Assembly: GCA_949128115.1 (NCBI GenBank) | Contig: OX421964.1 | Location: 20,360,892 to 20,424,891 of the forward strand | Length of the DNA: 64,000 nt | Direction: 5' to 3' | Origin: Anaspis maculata | Lineage: Eukaryota > Arthropoda > Insecta > Coleoptera > Scraptiidae | In this document: one piece after another, positions 45,590 to 62,057 of the stretch | Layout of the letters: each line of letters opens with the position of its first letter | Numbering within the stretch: position 1 is the stretch's first letter | Program-made: the position numbers and the translations under genes | The notes under the pieces: generated by a model | The model's input: the letters and a program-made list of their open reading frames with translations, nothing else | The model's database searches: none | Told to the model about the DNA's origin: nothing

Positions 45590-46600
45590 CTGCAAATTTT
45601 TCAATTTTTGCAAACAAAAGGTAACTGGCTCTTCAATATTTTCCAAGAATTTTCTTTTCAATACCGGAAATTTCCCTGTGGAAAATGTAAAACAGACCTG
45701 GGTTATCGAAACCGGACTTGAATGATAGAGCTCAAGTGAAACCGTAATCGTAATTGACGATCTTCGCAATAAGATGATTTGGAAAAAGATTTGAGATTTT
45801 TCTAGAAAATTTGAATTTTCAAAATTTTCAATTTCCTGCAAATTATTTTCAATCTTTCTGTGGGGCCAGTTTCATATCATTCACTTCCATCCATGTACCA
45901 ATCAGACGCATTGACTGCCTCACTCGCTTGCCTTTCCACATAATTTGGTTCCTTGTGAAAAACTGCAAATATCTGACTTTTTAGCTTGTGAACCGATCAA
46001 TGCCATTTTTTTTAAACAAAGTAAATTATTCTCAAACGTTTCTAGGCAACTTTTCTCACAATTCTCCAAGTTTTCCGAGAGATATCCACTTTGAAATGAG
46101 TAAACGGCCCGGCTTATCGAGACCAGATCCAAATGATGAAGCTCTCATCAGAGAAAATATCTAAATTCTCCAATCTTTCTCTCAAATTCTGACTTCCCAC
46201 CCGAAGGAACGTCTCATAATAAAATTTCCATCTGCTCTTTGCTACTCGTCGGGAAAGTTTGGGGTGACACAACAGATTTTTTTTAAACAAAGAGTAATTG
46301 ATTCTTGAACATTTCCAGGCAACTTCTTTTGAAATTCTTCAAGTTTTCCAAGAGTTTTCCACTTTAAAATGAGTAACCGGCCTAGCTTATTGAGACCAGA
46401 CTCAAATGATGAATCTCACAATGAATCCCTCATCAGAGAAAATATCGTAGTTCTTTAATATATTCAATATATTTTTCAAATTCTAACTTGAGCAACTTCC
46501 CACCCTAAGGGACGTCTCATAATAAAATTTCCATCCATTCCTTTGCTACTCGTCGGGGAAGTTTTGGGGTGACCCAGCCGATTTTTTTCTTAGTTGAAAA
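45590..46600 (+). repeat. Tandem repeat, period about 270-300 bp
   Basis: The block TTTTTTTTAAACAAAG ... AGGCAACTT ... CAAGTTTTCC ... ATGAGTAA-CGGCC ... CTCATCAGAGAAAATATC ... CTTCCCACCC ... GGGGTGAC occurs twice in full (from about 46006 and 46276). A diverged further copy lies to the left. Part of the unit also occurs alone at 32815-32925. Confidence 0.7.
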
Positions 46601-48849
<2,249 letters not shown>

Positions 48850-49370
48850 TACCCCATTAACTGTGGCGACTTGTGCGTGCAACGACCTATGCTGTGGCGT
48901 CCGCTCTAGTTGTGGCGTCTTACACACGGTTGCCACAGCAAAAACCTTCACTGTCTCAAAAATAATCACCGCTTAAGGCTAGAACTTATAGAACAGCTTT
49001 TATAGAAGCATATTGACTTTGCATATGAAGGAAATCCTCGGATCTTCAAAACTTAGTGGTGTATAAGTGAATTCATCAGGTTGCCACAAGTAATTAGAAG
49101 TGCTTTGTGCAAGTTTGGGTATGACACCCATTTGTGACCTCCTGTGCTGAAGCGCCCCCTTGAGTTCACACACTAGTACTAAACCAAGAATATATTCAAT
49201 GGTGTTGGTTGTTCTTTCGCAATCTGCACACACACATAATGCATCAGTGTACTTTTGTGGCACCCACCAGCAAAAAGTCGTAGAAAATTCAGATTTTTTA
49301 AAATCACCAACCTAAGCATAAAAAGATATTTCCAAACGTACCCCCTTTGTCCCCACTCACCCCCTTCGAC
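48850..49370 (-). other. Spacer with a possible LINE C-terminal relic
   Basis: A minus-strand frame at 49000-49263 includes CVCADCERTTNTIEYILGLVL. This slightly resembles the C-x2-C...H-I-L zinc-knuckle segment near the end of some LINE ORF2 proteins, but the histidine is a tyrosine and no second motif is present. The assignment is weak. Confidence 0.25.
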
Positions 49371-49374
49371 TCCA

Positions 49375-52300
49375 CTCACCCCCTCTCAAAATGACAAATA
49401 TAATCACCTGCTTTGAGTACGTCAAATTGAAGACATCAAATTCTCTTTGTGAGAAAAATATTATAATTTTTTTTTGTTCAACCCCCCTCCCCACCCACCC
49501 TTAAGTTCCAAATTTCAAATGGCACCACGTACTTCTGATTAACCAGATTGAAGAGTCTTGAATTCTCTTTCTGAGAAAAATATAAAAATCATCAATCACC
49601 CCCTGTTGTCCCCACCCTACCCCTACTTATAAAATTTCATGTATATTAATCTACTTTGTGGTACATCAAATTGAAAACATCAAATTCTCTTTGTGAGAAA
49701 AATATTATAAATTTTTTTGATCAACCCCCCTTTTGCCCCATCTACCCTTACATTCAAAATATCAAATGGTATCACGTGCTTTTTGGTTCCCCAGGTTGAA
49801 CACTCTTTCTGAGAAAATTATAAAAATTTGTAATAACCCCCTTTTGCCCCCCTGATTTAAAATTTCATGTAGAATAATCTATTTCGTGATACATCAAATT
49901 AAATACATCAAATTCTCTTTGTGAGAAAAATATTATAATTTTTTTTGTTCAACCCCCCTTTTGTCCCACCCACCCTTAACTTCCAAATTTGAAATGGCAC
50001 CACGTACTTCTGATTAACCCGATTGAAAAGTCTTGAATTCCCTTTCTGAGAAAAATATAAAAATTATCAATCACCCCCTGTCGTCCCCACCCACCCCTAC
50101 TTAAAAAACTTCATGTATATTGAACTACTTTGTGGTACATCAAATTGAAAACATCAAATTCTCCTTGTGAGAAAAATATTATAAATTTTTTTGATCAACC
50201 CCCCTTTTGCCCCATCTACCCTTACATTCAAAATATCAAATGGTATCACGTGCTTTTTGGTTCCCCAGGTTGAACTCTCTTTCTGAGAAAATTATAAAAA
50301 TTATTAATAACCCCCTTTTGCCCCCACCCCCCCCTAATTTAAAATTTCATGTAGAATAATCTATTTCGTGATACATCAAATTGAAGACATCAAATTCTCT
50401 TTGTGAGAAAAATATTATAATTTTTTTTGTTCAACCCCCCTTTTGTCCCACCCACCCTTAACTTCCAAATTTGAAATGGCACCACGTACTTCTGATCAAC
50501 CCGATTGAAAAGTCTTGAATTCCCTTTCTGAGAAAAATATAAAAATTATCAATCACCCCCTGTCGTCCCCACCCACCCCTACTTAAAAAACTTCATGTAT
50601 ATTGAACTACTTTGTGGTACATCAAATTGAAAACATCAAATTCTCCTTGTGAGAAAAATATCATAAATTTTTTTGATCAACCCCCCTTTTGCCCCATCTA
50701 CCCTTACATTCAAAATATCAAATGGTATCACGTGCTTTTTGGTTCCCCAGGTTGAACTCTCTTTCTGAGAAAATTATAAAAATTATTAATAACCCCCTTT
50801 TGCCCCCACCCCCCCCCTAATTTAAAATTTCATGTAGAATAATCTATTTCGTGATACATCAAATTGAAGACATCAAATTCTCTTTGTGAGAAATATATTA
50901 TAATTTTTTTTGTTCAACCCCCCTTTTGTCCCACCCACCCTTAACTTCCAAATTTCAAATGGCACCACGTACTTTTGATTAACCAGATTAAAGAGTCTTG
51001 AATTCTCTTTCTGAGAAAAATATAAAAATTATCAATCACCCCCTGTCGTCCCCACCCACCCCTACTCAAAAAACTTCATGTATATTGAAAAAAACTGAAA
51101 ATTGCAAATTGAAAACATCAAATTCTCCTTGTGAGAAAAATATTATAAATTTTTTTGATCAACCCCCCTTTTGCCCCATCTACCCTTACATTCTAAATAT
51201 CGAATGGTATCACGTGCTTTTTGGTTCCCCAGGTTGAACTCTCTTTCTGAAAAAATTATAAAAATTAGTAATAACCCCCTTCTGTCCCCACCCACCCTTA
51301 ATTTAAAATTTCATGTAGAGTAATCTACTTCGTGATACATCAAATTGAAGACGTCAAATTTTATTTGTGGGAAAAATATCATGAATTTTTTTGATCAACC
51401 CCCTTTTTGGCCCACCCACACTCAACTTCTAAATTTCAAATGGAACCACGTACTTTCGGTTCACTAGATTGAAGAGGATTGAGTTCTTTCTCTGATGAAA
51501 ATATAAGAATTTATAATCACTCTCTTTCGTCCCCACCCACCCACTTTAATATTTCATGTAGAATAATGAACTTTGTGATACATCAATCAGAAAAAATCAT
51601 ATTCTCTTTGTGAGAAAAACTTTTTTTTTTCTATTAACCCCTCTTTTGCCCCACCCACCCTTGATTTCCAAATTTCAAATGGAACCACGTACTTTGGCAT
51701 GGTTCACCAGATTGAAGAGAATTGAATTCTCTTTCTGAAAAAAATATAAAACTTATTTATCACATCCTGTTGTCCCCCCCCCCACACCCACTTGAAAAAA
51801 TTCATGTAGGCTCATCTACTTTGTGGTACATCAAATTGAAAACATCAAATTCTCTTTGTGAAAAAAATATTCAAACACCCTTAGCTTTCAAATGAAACCA
51901 CGTACTTCTCGGTTCATCCGATTGAAGAGAATTGAATTCTCTTTCTGAGAAGAATATAAAAAATATTAATCACCCCTTCTCGTCTTCACCCACCCTTACT
52001 TTAAAAACTCATGTAGGATAATTTACTTTGTGATAAATCAAATTGAAAACATCAAATTTTCTTTGTGAGAAAAATATTATAATTTTTTTTAATCAACCCC
52101 CCTTTTGCTCTATCCACTCTTTTAAGTTCCAACTAAAAATGATAACTGACACGTACTTTTTGTTTCACCAGATTAGAGAGGATTGAATTCTTTTTCCAAG
52201 AAAAATATAAAAATTATCAATCATCCCCTTTGGTCCCTACCCACCCTTTTACTTTAAAATTTCAAATGAAACCACCTACCTTGTGATACATCAGAAGAGA

Positions 52301-52400
52301 ATTGTACTGAGAAAAATATTCTAAAAATTTTCAATTTTCCCTTTTTGCCCCCACCGACCTCTATTTTACAATTTCAAGTAGAAACATCTATAATATGCTG
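49375..52400 (+). repeat. Satellite array: about 120 bp monomers in a 482 bp higher-order repeat
   Basis: Each monomer contains TTCTCTTTGTGAGAAAAATAT or a variant, then a poly-A/T stretch and CAACCCCCCTTTTG-type C-runs. Monomer landmarks fall at about 49440, 49560, 49681, 49802, 49912, 50036, 50158, 50278, 50398, 50520, 50641, 50762 and 50880. Four monomer types alternate, so the type with TTTTTTTTGTTCAACC recurs at 49440, 49912, 50398 and 50880. Higher-order copies are very similar from about 49900 to 51300 and decay rightward. A degenerate outlier continues at 52625-52700 after MITE N. Confidence 0.9.
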
Positions 52401-52403
52401 TTC

Positions 52404-52595
52404 TTCACGTTGCAAATTCAGCACTAGAACTTTTGGAATCAAAAACAAAGTGATAAGTTAGAGGGCTACGGCTACGGCTGATGGGACCTGCAAAGTTTTG
52501 GCGCAAATCTATCAGGGCCCATCAGCCGTATACCTTTCCAGCTTTTCACTTTATTTTTGATTAAAAAATTTCTTGAGCTGAATTTGCAACGTGAA
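52404..52595. mobile_element. 192 bp MITE N inserted in the satellite
   Basis: TTCACGTTGCAAATTCAGC at the left is the exact complement of GCTGAATTTGCAACGTGAA at the right. Satellite-like sequence lies on both sides. There is also partial inner pairing (cagccgta near 52530 against tacggctg near 52471). Confidence 0.85.
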
Positions 52596-52925
52596 CGGGC
52601 ATTACTTTGTGGTACTTACATCAAATTGAACAAAATTATTATCTTTTTTGTTGAGGAAAATATTATGAATATTTCTTATTACCCCCCTTTTGCCCTCACC
52701 CACCTCAACTTTAAAACCTCAACTAGAATTAGGTGCCTGCGGTACGCAAAAAAAAAGTGGCATTTGATGATACAAGCAAGCAAGTCATTTTGCACAGTTG
52801 TTGTCCACACCCATTAGAAAGTTTTGACCCGCAGCACCTAAAAAATGTTCCCTTAGGACTCGAGATTTTAGAGGGCAAAGGGGACCCCATGAAAAAATCT
52901 AAAACATTTTAAATAAAGCCTGATT

Positions 52926-53606
52926 AGTGAATCTCAGTGTCAACATAAGCATACACTGTCATTTTCAAAATTAGGTTAAAAATAAAAGAGTCATTTTTGA
53001 GCTTCATACAATATATTTTATCAATATCAGCGTACAAAACATGTAACCCACAACCTGTATAGTAATTATATTTAAATAAACCGTCACAACGAAATTGGTG
53101 AAAATGTGATTAGGAAATGCCGAGTTTACAATAGAGTAGGTATTATATTTTGAAAAAAATATTTTGTTTTCGATGGGAACAGAAACTACATTGGAAAATA
53201 ACTGACCCATATTTTTTTGTTTAGCCAGAAATCGAATCGTTTGGCCGCAATAAATAAACGAAACTCTTAAATTCTTACTAGTTCTGACGTCATTTACAAA
53301 GGCAGTCACAAGTAGTTGATCTTCTTTTATCGATTACGCCCAAACGATTCGATTTTCGACCGAATAAAAAAATACGGGTCAATTATTTTTCGATGTAGTT
53401 TCCATTTCGACAAAAAAACATTCTAGTATAATACTCCATTACGTTAATTTCACAGGGTGTCCATATGTCCATGGTTATGTTTTATGCTCTGCTATTGATA
53501 AACAAATATTGTATTAAACTCAAATGACTCCTTTTACTTTGAATAATATTTTGAAAATGACAGTGTATGCCATGAGTGTATGCTTATGTTGCCAATGACA
53601 TTGGTG
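52926..53606. mobile_element. Palindromic element O, about 0.68 kb
   Basis: caacataagcatacactgtc near 52940 pairs with the complement of sequence near 53545-53595. Further in, cgaatcgtttgg near 53232 pairs with ccaaacgattcg near 53341. The centre is near 53265. One arm carries an insertion or duplication of the gtgtatgc word. There is no coding content. Confidence 0.7.
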
Positions 53607-54640
53607 AAACATTTACGTAAAACATCAAACACGACAAATTATCCTACCCGTAGTTTAGGAGGATATCTTAAATAATATTTCCAACATGTCAAAAAATGCG
53701 CCAATATTTCCAATAAAATTTAAAAAAAAGTTCAACTCTACGCGCATTCGTTCTCGAATTATCGATTTTCAACTTTCGGAATTGATAACCCTGTACAAAA
53801 ATGACCAGAAGGGGGGTGATATCGTAACCATGGTAATTACGATGTGACATGAAGTTACTGATGTTACGTCAAGATCCCCGAATTGGTAAACGCATCGTAT
53901 CCGCCACAGCATGCTTCATTTCAACCCATTCCAAAAGCGAATGCTGGCGTCCACCGGGTGGCAGCCCCCTTGGGGGTCGTTGGGGTGAATTTTTTCGTGG
54001 GAAGGTGTATCAAAGTGAGTTTATGCATATCTGCCAAATTTACGTCAATAATATGGCCAATAAGAGAATTGCAATAAAAAAATGTTAATTTTTGAAAAAA
54101 TCACATAGCCTTTGAAAAGAAAGAAATATTTGAAAATTAAAAAACCATTTCGGGATATTATTGCTACCTTTCAAAAAACGATATTATAAATAATCTACAA
54201 TTTTTTTTAGAAAAGTGACACAACGTTGACAATTTACCCTTTTGACCCTCTTCCTTTTGGCGCACTGTATATCATGTACATTTTCAATTATGAAACTATC
54301 CTTTACATCATCACGTAGCCGAAGTAGGCTTTATCTGGCGTTGTCTTCCTTTTTGAAATCGGAGAATTTTTGTTCGAGATATTCCCATTTTACAAAATGC
54401 GGAAATTTTCATTACCCCTATTCACTTTTGAGCAGTTTATAAAGATATGTATGTACCTACATGGAAGAAAGGGATAGTACAGAAACTTGAATTTGAGCCA
54501 AAGCAACAATACTTAATTATTACCATTTAAAACAAAAATAGAGTAATACTTATACACACTTCTTTCCATTCGATCTTCCGGAAATAATCGGAAGAGCCAT
54601 CAACATTTGATTTTCAAATACGACACCATATTGTTTAATA
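53607..54640. other. Non-coding stretch, nothing recognised
   Basis: AT-rich, with short frames only and no recognised motif. Confidence 0.5.
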
Positions 54641-54649
54641 TTAGCATTA

Positions 54650-55531
54650 GGATAGATATTATATCTCCGCAAGTTTCCCTATCAAACAAAAAAAGGCTGC
54701 TCTAAATCGAAGAGGTTAAAAAATTTGCTCCTTTCCCCTTCCCCTGTTCACGGATGTAGGGGATGGAAAGTGTCATGGAATTTTCTTGTCCCCGCGAATT
54801 CTTCTATCCACCCGAAAAATGCCGGTTCAGATCGGAGATAGGTACTCAAGAAAAGAGGGTAGTTTGAAGGAGTGGGGTGATGCGGGAGTTGGTGGAATTT
54901 GTGAAAGGTTTATAGAAGATTTTATCTCCGTGAGTTTCCTCTTGAATTAATAAAACACTAAAAGGCCAAAGGGGTAGTTTTGAAAGGGTAAGGTGGGGTG
55001 CGGGTTGGTTGAATTTGTGCAAGGTATTATGCGAGTTTTCTCCCCGCGCGTTCCTCTCTCAAACACAAAAAATCCGCTCAAAATCAGAGAAATAAAAAAT
55101 TTTTGCCCCCCCCCCCCCCCTCACTCGGTTTTGCGAGAGGGGAAAGGGACATTGAGTTTTCTTCTCTTCAAGAGTTCCTCTATCCTAACCGAGAAATTCC
55201 GGTTAAGATCGGAGATTCTTGGGAAAAGGGGGTAGTTTTGAAGGGGTGGGGCGGAGTGGGTGTTGGTTGAATTTGTATAAGGTACAAAAGAGGTTTTCCT
55301 CCCGCGAACTTCTCTATTTAACATAACAATTCTCTTGAAATCATAGAAATTAAAACTGTTCACTCTCTCACCTGGTTTCGGGGGGGGGGGGGATGTTGAG
55401 AAACATTGAGTTATCTTCTCTTCGCAAGTTCCTTCATCCAACCGAGAAATTCCGGTTCAGATCGGAGCAACTTGGAAAAGGCGGTAGTTTTGAAGGAGTG
55501 GGGGTTGGTTGAATTCGTGCAAGATACATGT
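54650..55531 (+). repeat. Tandem repeat, period about 253 bp
   Basis: The landmark TAGTTTTGAAGG-GTGGGG occurs near 54870, 54977, 55231 and 55484. The last three are about 253 bp apart and the first interval is shortened to 107 bp. Each full unit also holds GAGAAATTCCGGTT-AGATCGGAG and a C-run or G-run (C-run near 55107, G-run near 55380). Confidence 0.75.
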
Positions 55532-55532
55532 A

Positions 55533-57710
55533 GTGCAGTAAAGATAGGTTTTGGGGTTGAAAAAATTAATTCATGAAATTTTGAAGCTGTTATCGATTCA
55601 AAATTTCATCCTCTACCATGTACTTAAAATCCCCGAAAATCCCATCGGAGCATTTTTCTTGCGGCGCTGTCAAAGTATATCATGTTTGCTGCAACAAGTC
55701 CGAAAATTGTATCCTCGCTTTTGTCACATTAGAGCTATATTGTTAGTTCAGAGCTGTTGGTATATACTTCAAGGCATGACCAGAACGTCATCTAAACCGC
55801 TGAAATTCTATCTCCCGCAAAAGAAAACATGTAACTCGCTTTAATCTGCAATTACCAGTGGTAATCAAGTGTAGTTCGGGGATTAGTGACCAAATTTGAT
55901 AAAATCTGTTCTTTTTGTGATAAAGGCATGAAATTAGGTATGAGTGGTCTTCATGGTCCCCTTTTCAAATGTAGACATGGCGTCTCGCCATATTTTGATT
56001 AGGGGGGCTTAGGGACCCCCTTGAAAATTGAAGTTGCAGAAACTCATGCAAACCACCATTGAAATAATTGTCACGCATCTCAAAAAGTGATCATTCGACT
56101 CTACGTTAAATCTCAACAAGAGACACACCAGTTATCACCATGTACGCAATGTTCTTCATAATGAAAAAAAAATCTTTGGAATGTAACAAAAAATTGTGTC
56201 TTTATAATTTTTTCATGCAATAGAGGAATAAAGTCATCTTCCGCATATCATTATCCACCAATCGTATTCGCCAAAGCCATTGATGAAGTCCATTTCTTCA
56301 TATTGACATCTAGAAGCAACAATCCCAGATGAAACCAGCCAATTCAAGTGCTTAGTTCAGCAGCGTTTTTTTCAATGTTACCAATTGATATGAATGACAA
56401 TTTATTATTGGGTGGATAGCTTCAACTGTTTTATAATTTTATTGAGTATAACTAGTTGAGGAGTGATGCGCGAAAGCCCCGAAATTTTTTTCTTTAACCG
56501 CCACCTATCACTGTTAGAATTGCACCAAATTTCATACTACTTTGGCGAAACAACAGCAAATACAGACTAAAGAGTATAGACAAACGTCAATACGATCTGC
56601 AGTTGTCAAGTAGAAGGCACAAAGAATAAGGATTGAGGCGTGGAATACTTCAAAGCACTCAGTTCGAGTGAATACACGGTATAGAAATATTTTCAACACA
56701 CCCTAGGAGCACAAATTTCATGATGGTGAGCGACGCGAAAAAAAATTTTTCTATGCTTTTGCGCTTGGTTCCGCGTGTAGTCATATAAAATTAGGTTACA
56801 GAACAGCACCAGCTATCTATCCAAAATATAAATTGTCGATCATATTGATTGGGAACAATTGAAAAACGCTGTTGAACTTCACACTTGAACTGGCTCATTT
56901 CTTAGAGAGCTGTCATCCTTAGAATGACAGTATCAAAAAACAAACTTCATGAATAGCTTCGGCAAATACAAATTAGTGAATGATGATACACAGCAGATCA
57001 ACTCACCGTTTCTTAGATTAAAAAATTATGAAAAACTGTGTTTTTTTCTGACACTCCAAAGAATTTTTTTTTTAACACGAAGAACAATGCGTACATGGCG
57101 ACAACTGTTGTGTCTCTTGTCAACGTTTGGTGTAGAGTCAAATGATTACTTTTTGAAATGTGTGACGATATTTACCGGTGGTTTGTGAGAGTTCTTGAGA
57201 CTTCAAATTTTCAAGGGGGTCCTTAGGCCCCCCTAACCAAAATATGGCGAGGCGTCATGCTTACATTTGGAAAGAAGACCATGAAGACCACCCATACCAA
57301 ATTTCATGCCTCTGTCGCAAATCAAACAGATTTTAATAAGCTTGGTTACTAACCCTCGGATTATCTTCAATCAACACTGTTAATTGGGAATTGAAGCGAC
57401 TTTCGTGTTTTTTTTTCGTGAAATACGAGTTAGAGGTTCAAACGAAGGTCTGGTCATGCCCTGCAGTATATACCAACAGTCCTAAGCCAACAATGTAGTT
57501 CTAGTGTGACAAAAACAAGAATACCATTTTCGGACTAGTTGCAGCAAACATGATATACTTTGACAGCGCCGCAAGAAGAATGCTCAACTGGGATTTTCAG
57601 GGATTTTGAGTATGTGGTAGAGAATGAAATTCTGAATCGATATCTGCTATAAAATTTCATGAATTAATTTTTTCAAGGTTTGGGGTCTTTTTTGGCTATC
57701 TTTACTGCAC
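55533..57710. mobile_element. 2.18 kb palindromic element P (TA flanks)
   Basis: GTGCAGTAAAGATAG at the left and CTATCTTTACTGCAC at the right are complementary, and both are bordered by TA. The arms align almost throughout: tgcggcgctgtcaaagtata near 55660 against its complement near 57560, ggggggcttagggaccccct near 56005 against its complement near 57215, and the block near 55920-55990 against 57240-57330. The centre lies near 56620. It follows the 253 bp tandem repeat directly. No transposase is present. Confidence 0.85.
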
Positions 57711-59888
<2,178 letters not shown>

Positions 59889-60115
59889 GCCTCAAAAATG
59901 TATTTTGGAAAACATGTGTGCGACGTAAGGAAGGTGACTTTCTCAATTTGCAAAAAGAAATCGTAAATCATCGTGCAATTTTGGGGAAAACAATAAACAT
60001 TTTTATAGCGCGAGCGGTCTAGACTAATATGGCCCACCTATAACGCCGATGAAATTGAATTCTTCGTCTGCGATTGTGTTATGGTATTTTTTTTCAATTT
60101 TAATATTTGTTCAAG

Positions 60116-60234
60116 GTCAACATGAAATGCACCGCAATGAAGTTGGCGGACAAGAGGGATTTCTTCGATGCGCCAAAGAGAAGTCAAGACCAAGAGATTC
60201 CCACGCCTGTCTTCACCGCCAATGAATCGCACAG
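60116..60234 (+). CDS. Exon of an unrecognised host gene (first seen exon)
   Basis: A pyrimidine-rich tract and AG (60114-60115) precede the exon, and CACAG/GTTAGT marks the donor after 60234. The only ATG near the start is at 60122. From it the frame reads MKCTAMKLADKRDFFDAPK onward and ends NESH plus two bases of the next codon. The upstream six bases (GTCAAC) would be 5' untranslated if 60122 is the start, or coding if another exon precedes. The exon joins in phase to 61556-62057. I do not recognise the protein family. The segment is hydrophilic and has no signal peptide or membrane segment. Confidence 0.6.
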
Positions 60235-61555
60235 GTTAGTATCTAATATTTTTAATTTATATCTTATATTGAGACATAAACTGTATCCTGATATTTCACT
60301 GGTTGTATTCCGCATCCAAACATCAAAACATCAAGAATAAATTGATGTCTTGATTGATGTGTTATGCCTTTTATTATGGAGTGTCGGTGAGGCCAGTATA
60401 TCCATCTCTGATAGTTGACCAAAAACCAAAAGGTCATGCCATAGTAACGCTTGTTGCAACAGTGATATATGTTGCATTTCACCTCAATAATATAATAAAT
60501 AATATAAAAAATAATGAAGTTACTTCAGGATAGAGCTGAAGCTGAACCAGATTGAAAATACTGGCCTAACAAGAACAAGAAGTAGGCCTACATTGGAGAA
60601 AATGGCCGTTTCGTAGAGGAAGTTTCAGGGAATTGATTGTCAGAAGAGGTGTAAGTTGCCGCAGGAAACTTCGGCTGTTACGTCAATTGGTGCCACGTCA
60701 AAACTGTCACTTTGCTGTCTTGTGCAGTCCACTACAAGAAAACTTTTGTTCCTGTGAACCCTTGGAACCCCGTAGGCTCTTTATTTGGCCCCATGTTGAT
60801 GACCAGCGTCGTCGCAGCGCAGACCTTTCTCAAAATCATCCATAGCTTCCGCCCAAGGAAGAGCAACATACTGTCACATCCGCATGGAGAGAAACACACA
60901 AGGCCGTCGACCAGCCTTGCAACAAGCCAGCCTCTCAGCCAAGAAAAAATCACCTCGGGCTGGCCGTGCAGAGTCAACCACCACCTATCTTTTTCCCTCG
61001 ATTTTTTCTAAAGATTTTTAGCTTTGACTTCAGCTGGAGATCCGCATTTTTCATTCTTATAAGCTCGCCGTAGCTACCTTTGTGTTCGGGACGTAAACGT
61101 TGTCTTTTTTACCGCAATGTAGTGCATTGCTGGGGGCGTAGTCTTTCAGCTGCGCACCTCTGGAGCTAGATCTACTACAAGCCTGCTAAATACGCTAACC
61201 ATAACATGAAATAAGAGACACAAATGCAAACCCCTTTCCACATTATTTCTAGTTGTCAAATTTACATGTCAATAATGTGGGTATTGCAGGTATCCACTAG
61301 TGCCCACCTAGGCTACTAGACGTCGGAGAATGTGTTCCTCTCAAAAAATTTCTCCACGATCAAGTACCGAGCTCTACACCAGGTGGCGTTTTTTAAATGT
61401 AAATCGCCTATACCGAGCAAAGCGCCTTCAAATCAAAGCCAACACGCCGTTCCCCATGAGTTCCACTATCGTCAACTTTACGCTAAGTTGCTAGATCTTT
61501 AGGCTATATTTGCTATGTTTCTTGTTTAGCCAAGCTGATGGTTGCTTCGTTTCAG
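60235..61555 (+). other. Intron of the host gene
   Basis: About 1.32 kb between donor GTTAGT at 60235 and acceptor TTTCAG ending at 61555. It has no recognised element or nested gene. A mildly CpG-richer part at 60640-60980 has frames without conserved motifs. Confidence 0.55.
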
Positions 61556-62057
61556 TTACTGCTTCCCCTTTATCAAGAAACGATACTCCGGCCCTCCCAG
61601 CCTGAAAGTCACCACGCTGAACCTCCCGGAAGGACAGTTCTTCAACACCGGATCGTCATTGGAAAAGTGGTCAAAAAAGCGGCCCAGACTCAAGTCAGGC
61701 ATCGCAAAGAAGAGGTCCGAAGAACCAGACGGGGACAAAACGTTCTATTACGACAGCTTGAATGAAGCAGATTTGTCGCTGCTTTTGGGAGATGAGGATT
61801 TTGGACGACGGAACAGCGAAGACGACGACATCGATAACGTGTCTCTGAGCAATTTGAGGTACGAAACGCACTCCGACATAGAGCAACTACTGTTAAAGAC
61901 TGAGCGGAGCAGCAATGAAGGGGGGACGTTGGAGTTGAAGCCGAGGAAGAGTCGCAGAAGTAAGCACAGGGCGCGGGACGAGCACCAAAGCAAGAAGTCG
62001 AAGAGGAAATCGGGGAAGGTGAAGATTTCCAAGCCGCCGAGTCCACAAACCGAACAG
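61556..62057 (+). CDS. Second exon of the unrecognised host gene
   Basis: This 502 bp exon starts after TTTCAG and ends at GAACAG/GTATGT. Its first base completes a serine codon (AG|T) from the previous exon and it ends in phase 0, so at least one more exon lies to the right. It encodes SYCFPFIKKRYSGPPSLKV, a central acidic stretch (GDEDFGRRNSEDDDIDNVS, about residues 85-105 of the exon) and a strongly basic tail (KPRKSRRSKHRARDEHQSKK region) that could be a nuclear localisation or polybasic segment. Serine and charge content suggest a disordered region. It is the only long open stretch in the window with exon-like GC content and no transposon homology. Family unknown. Confidence 0.7.
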
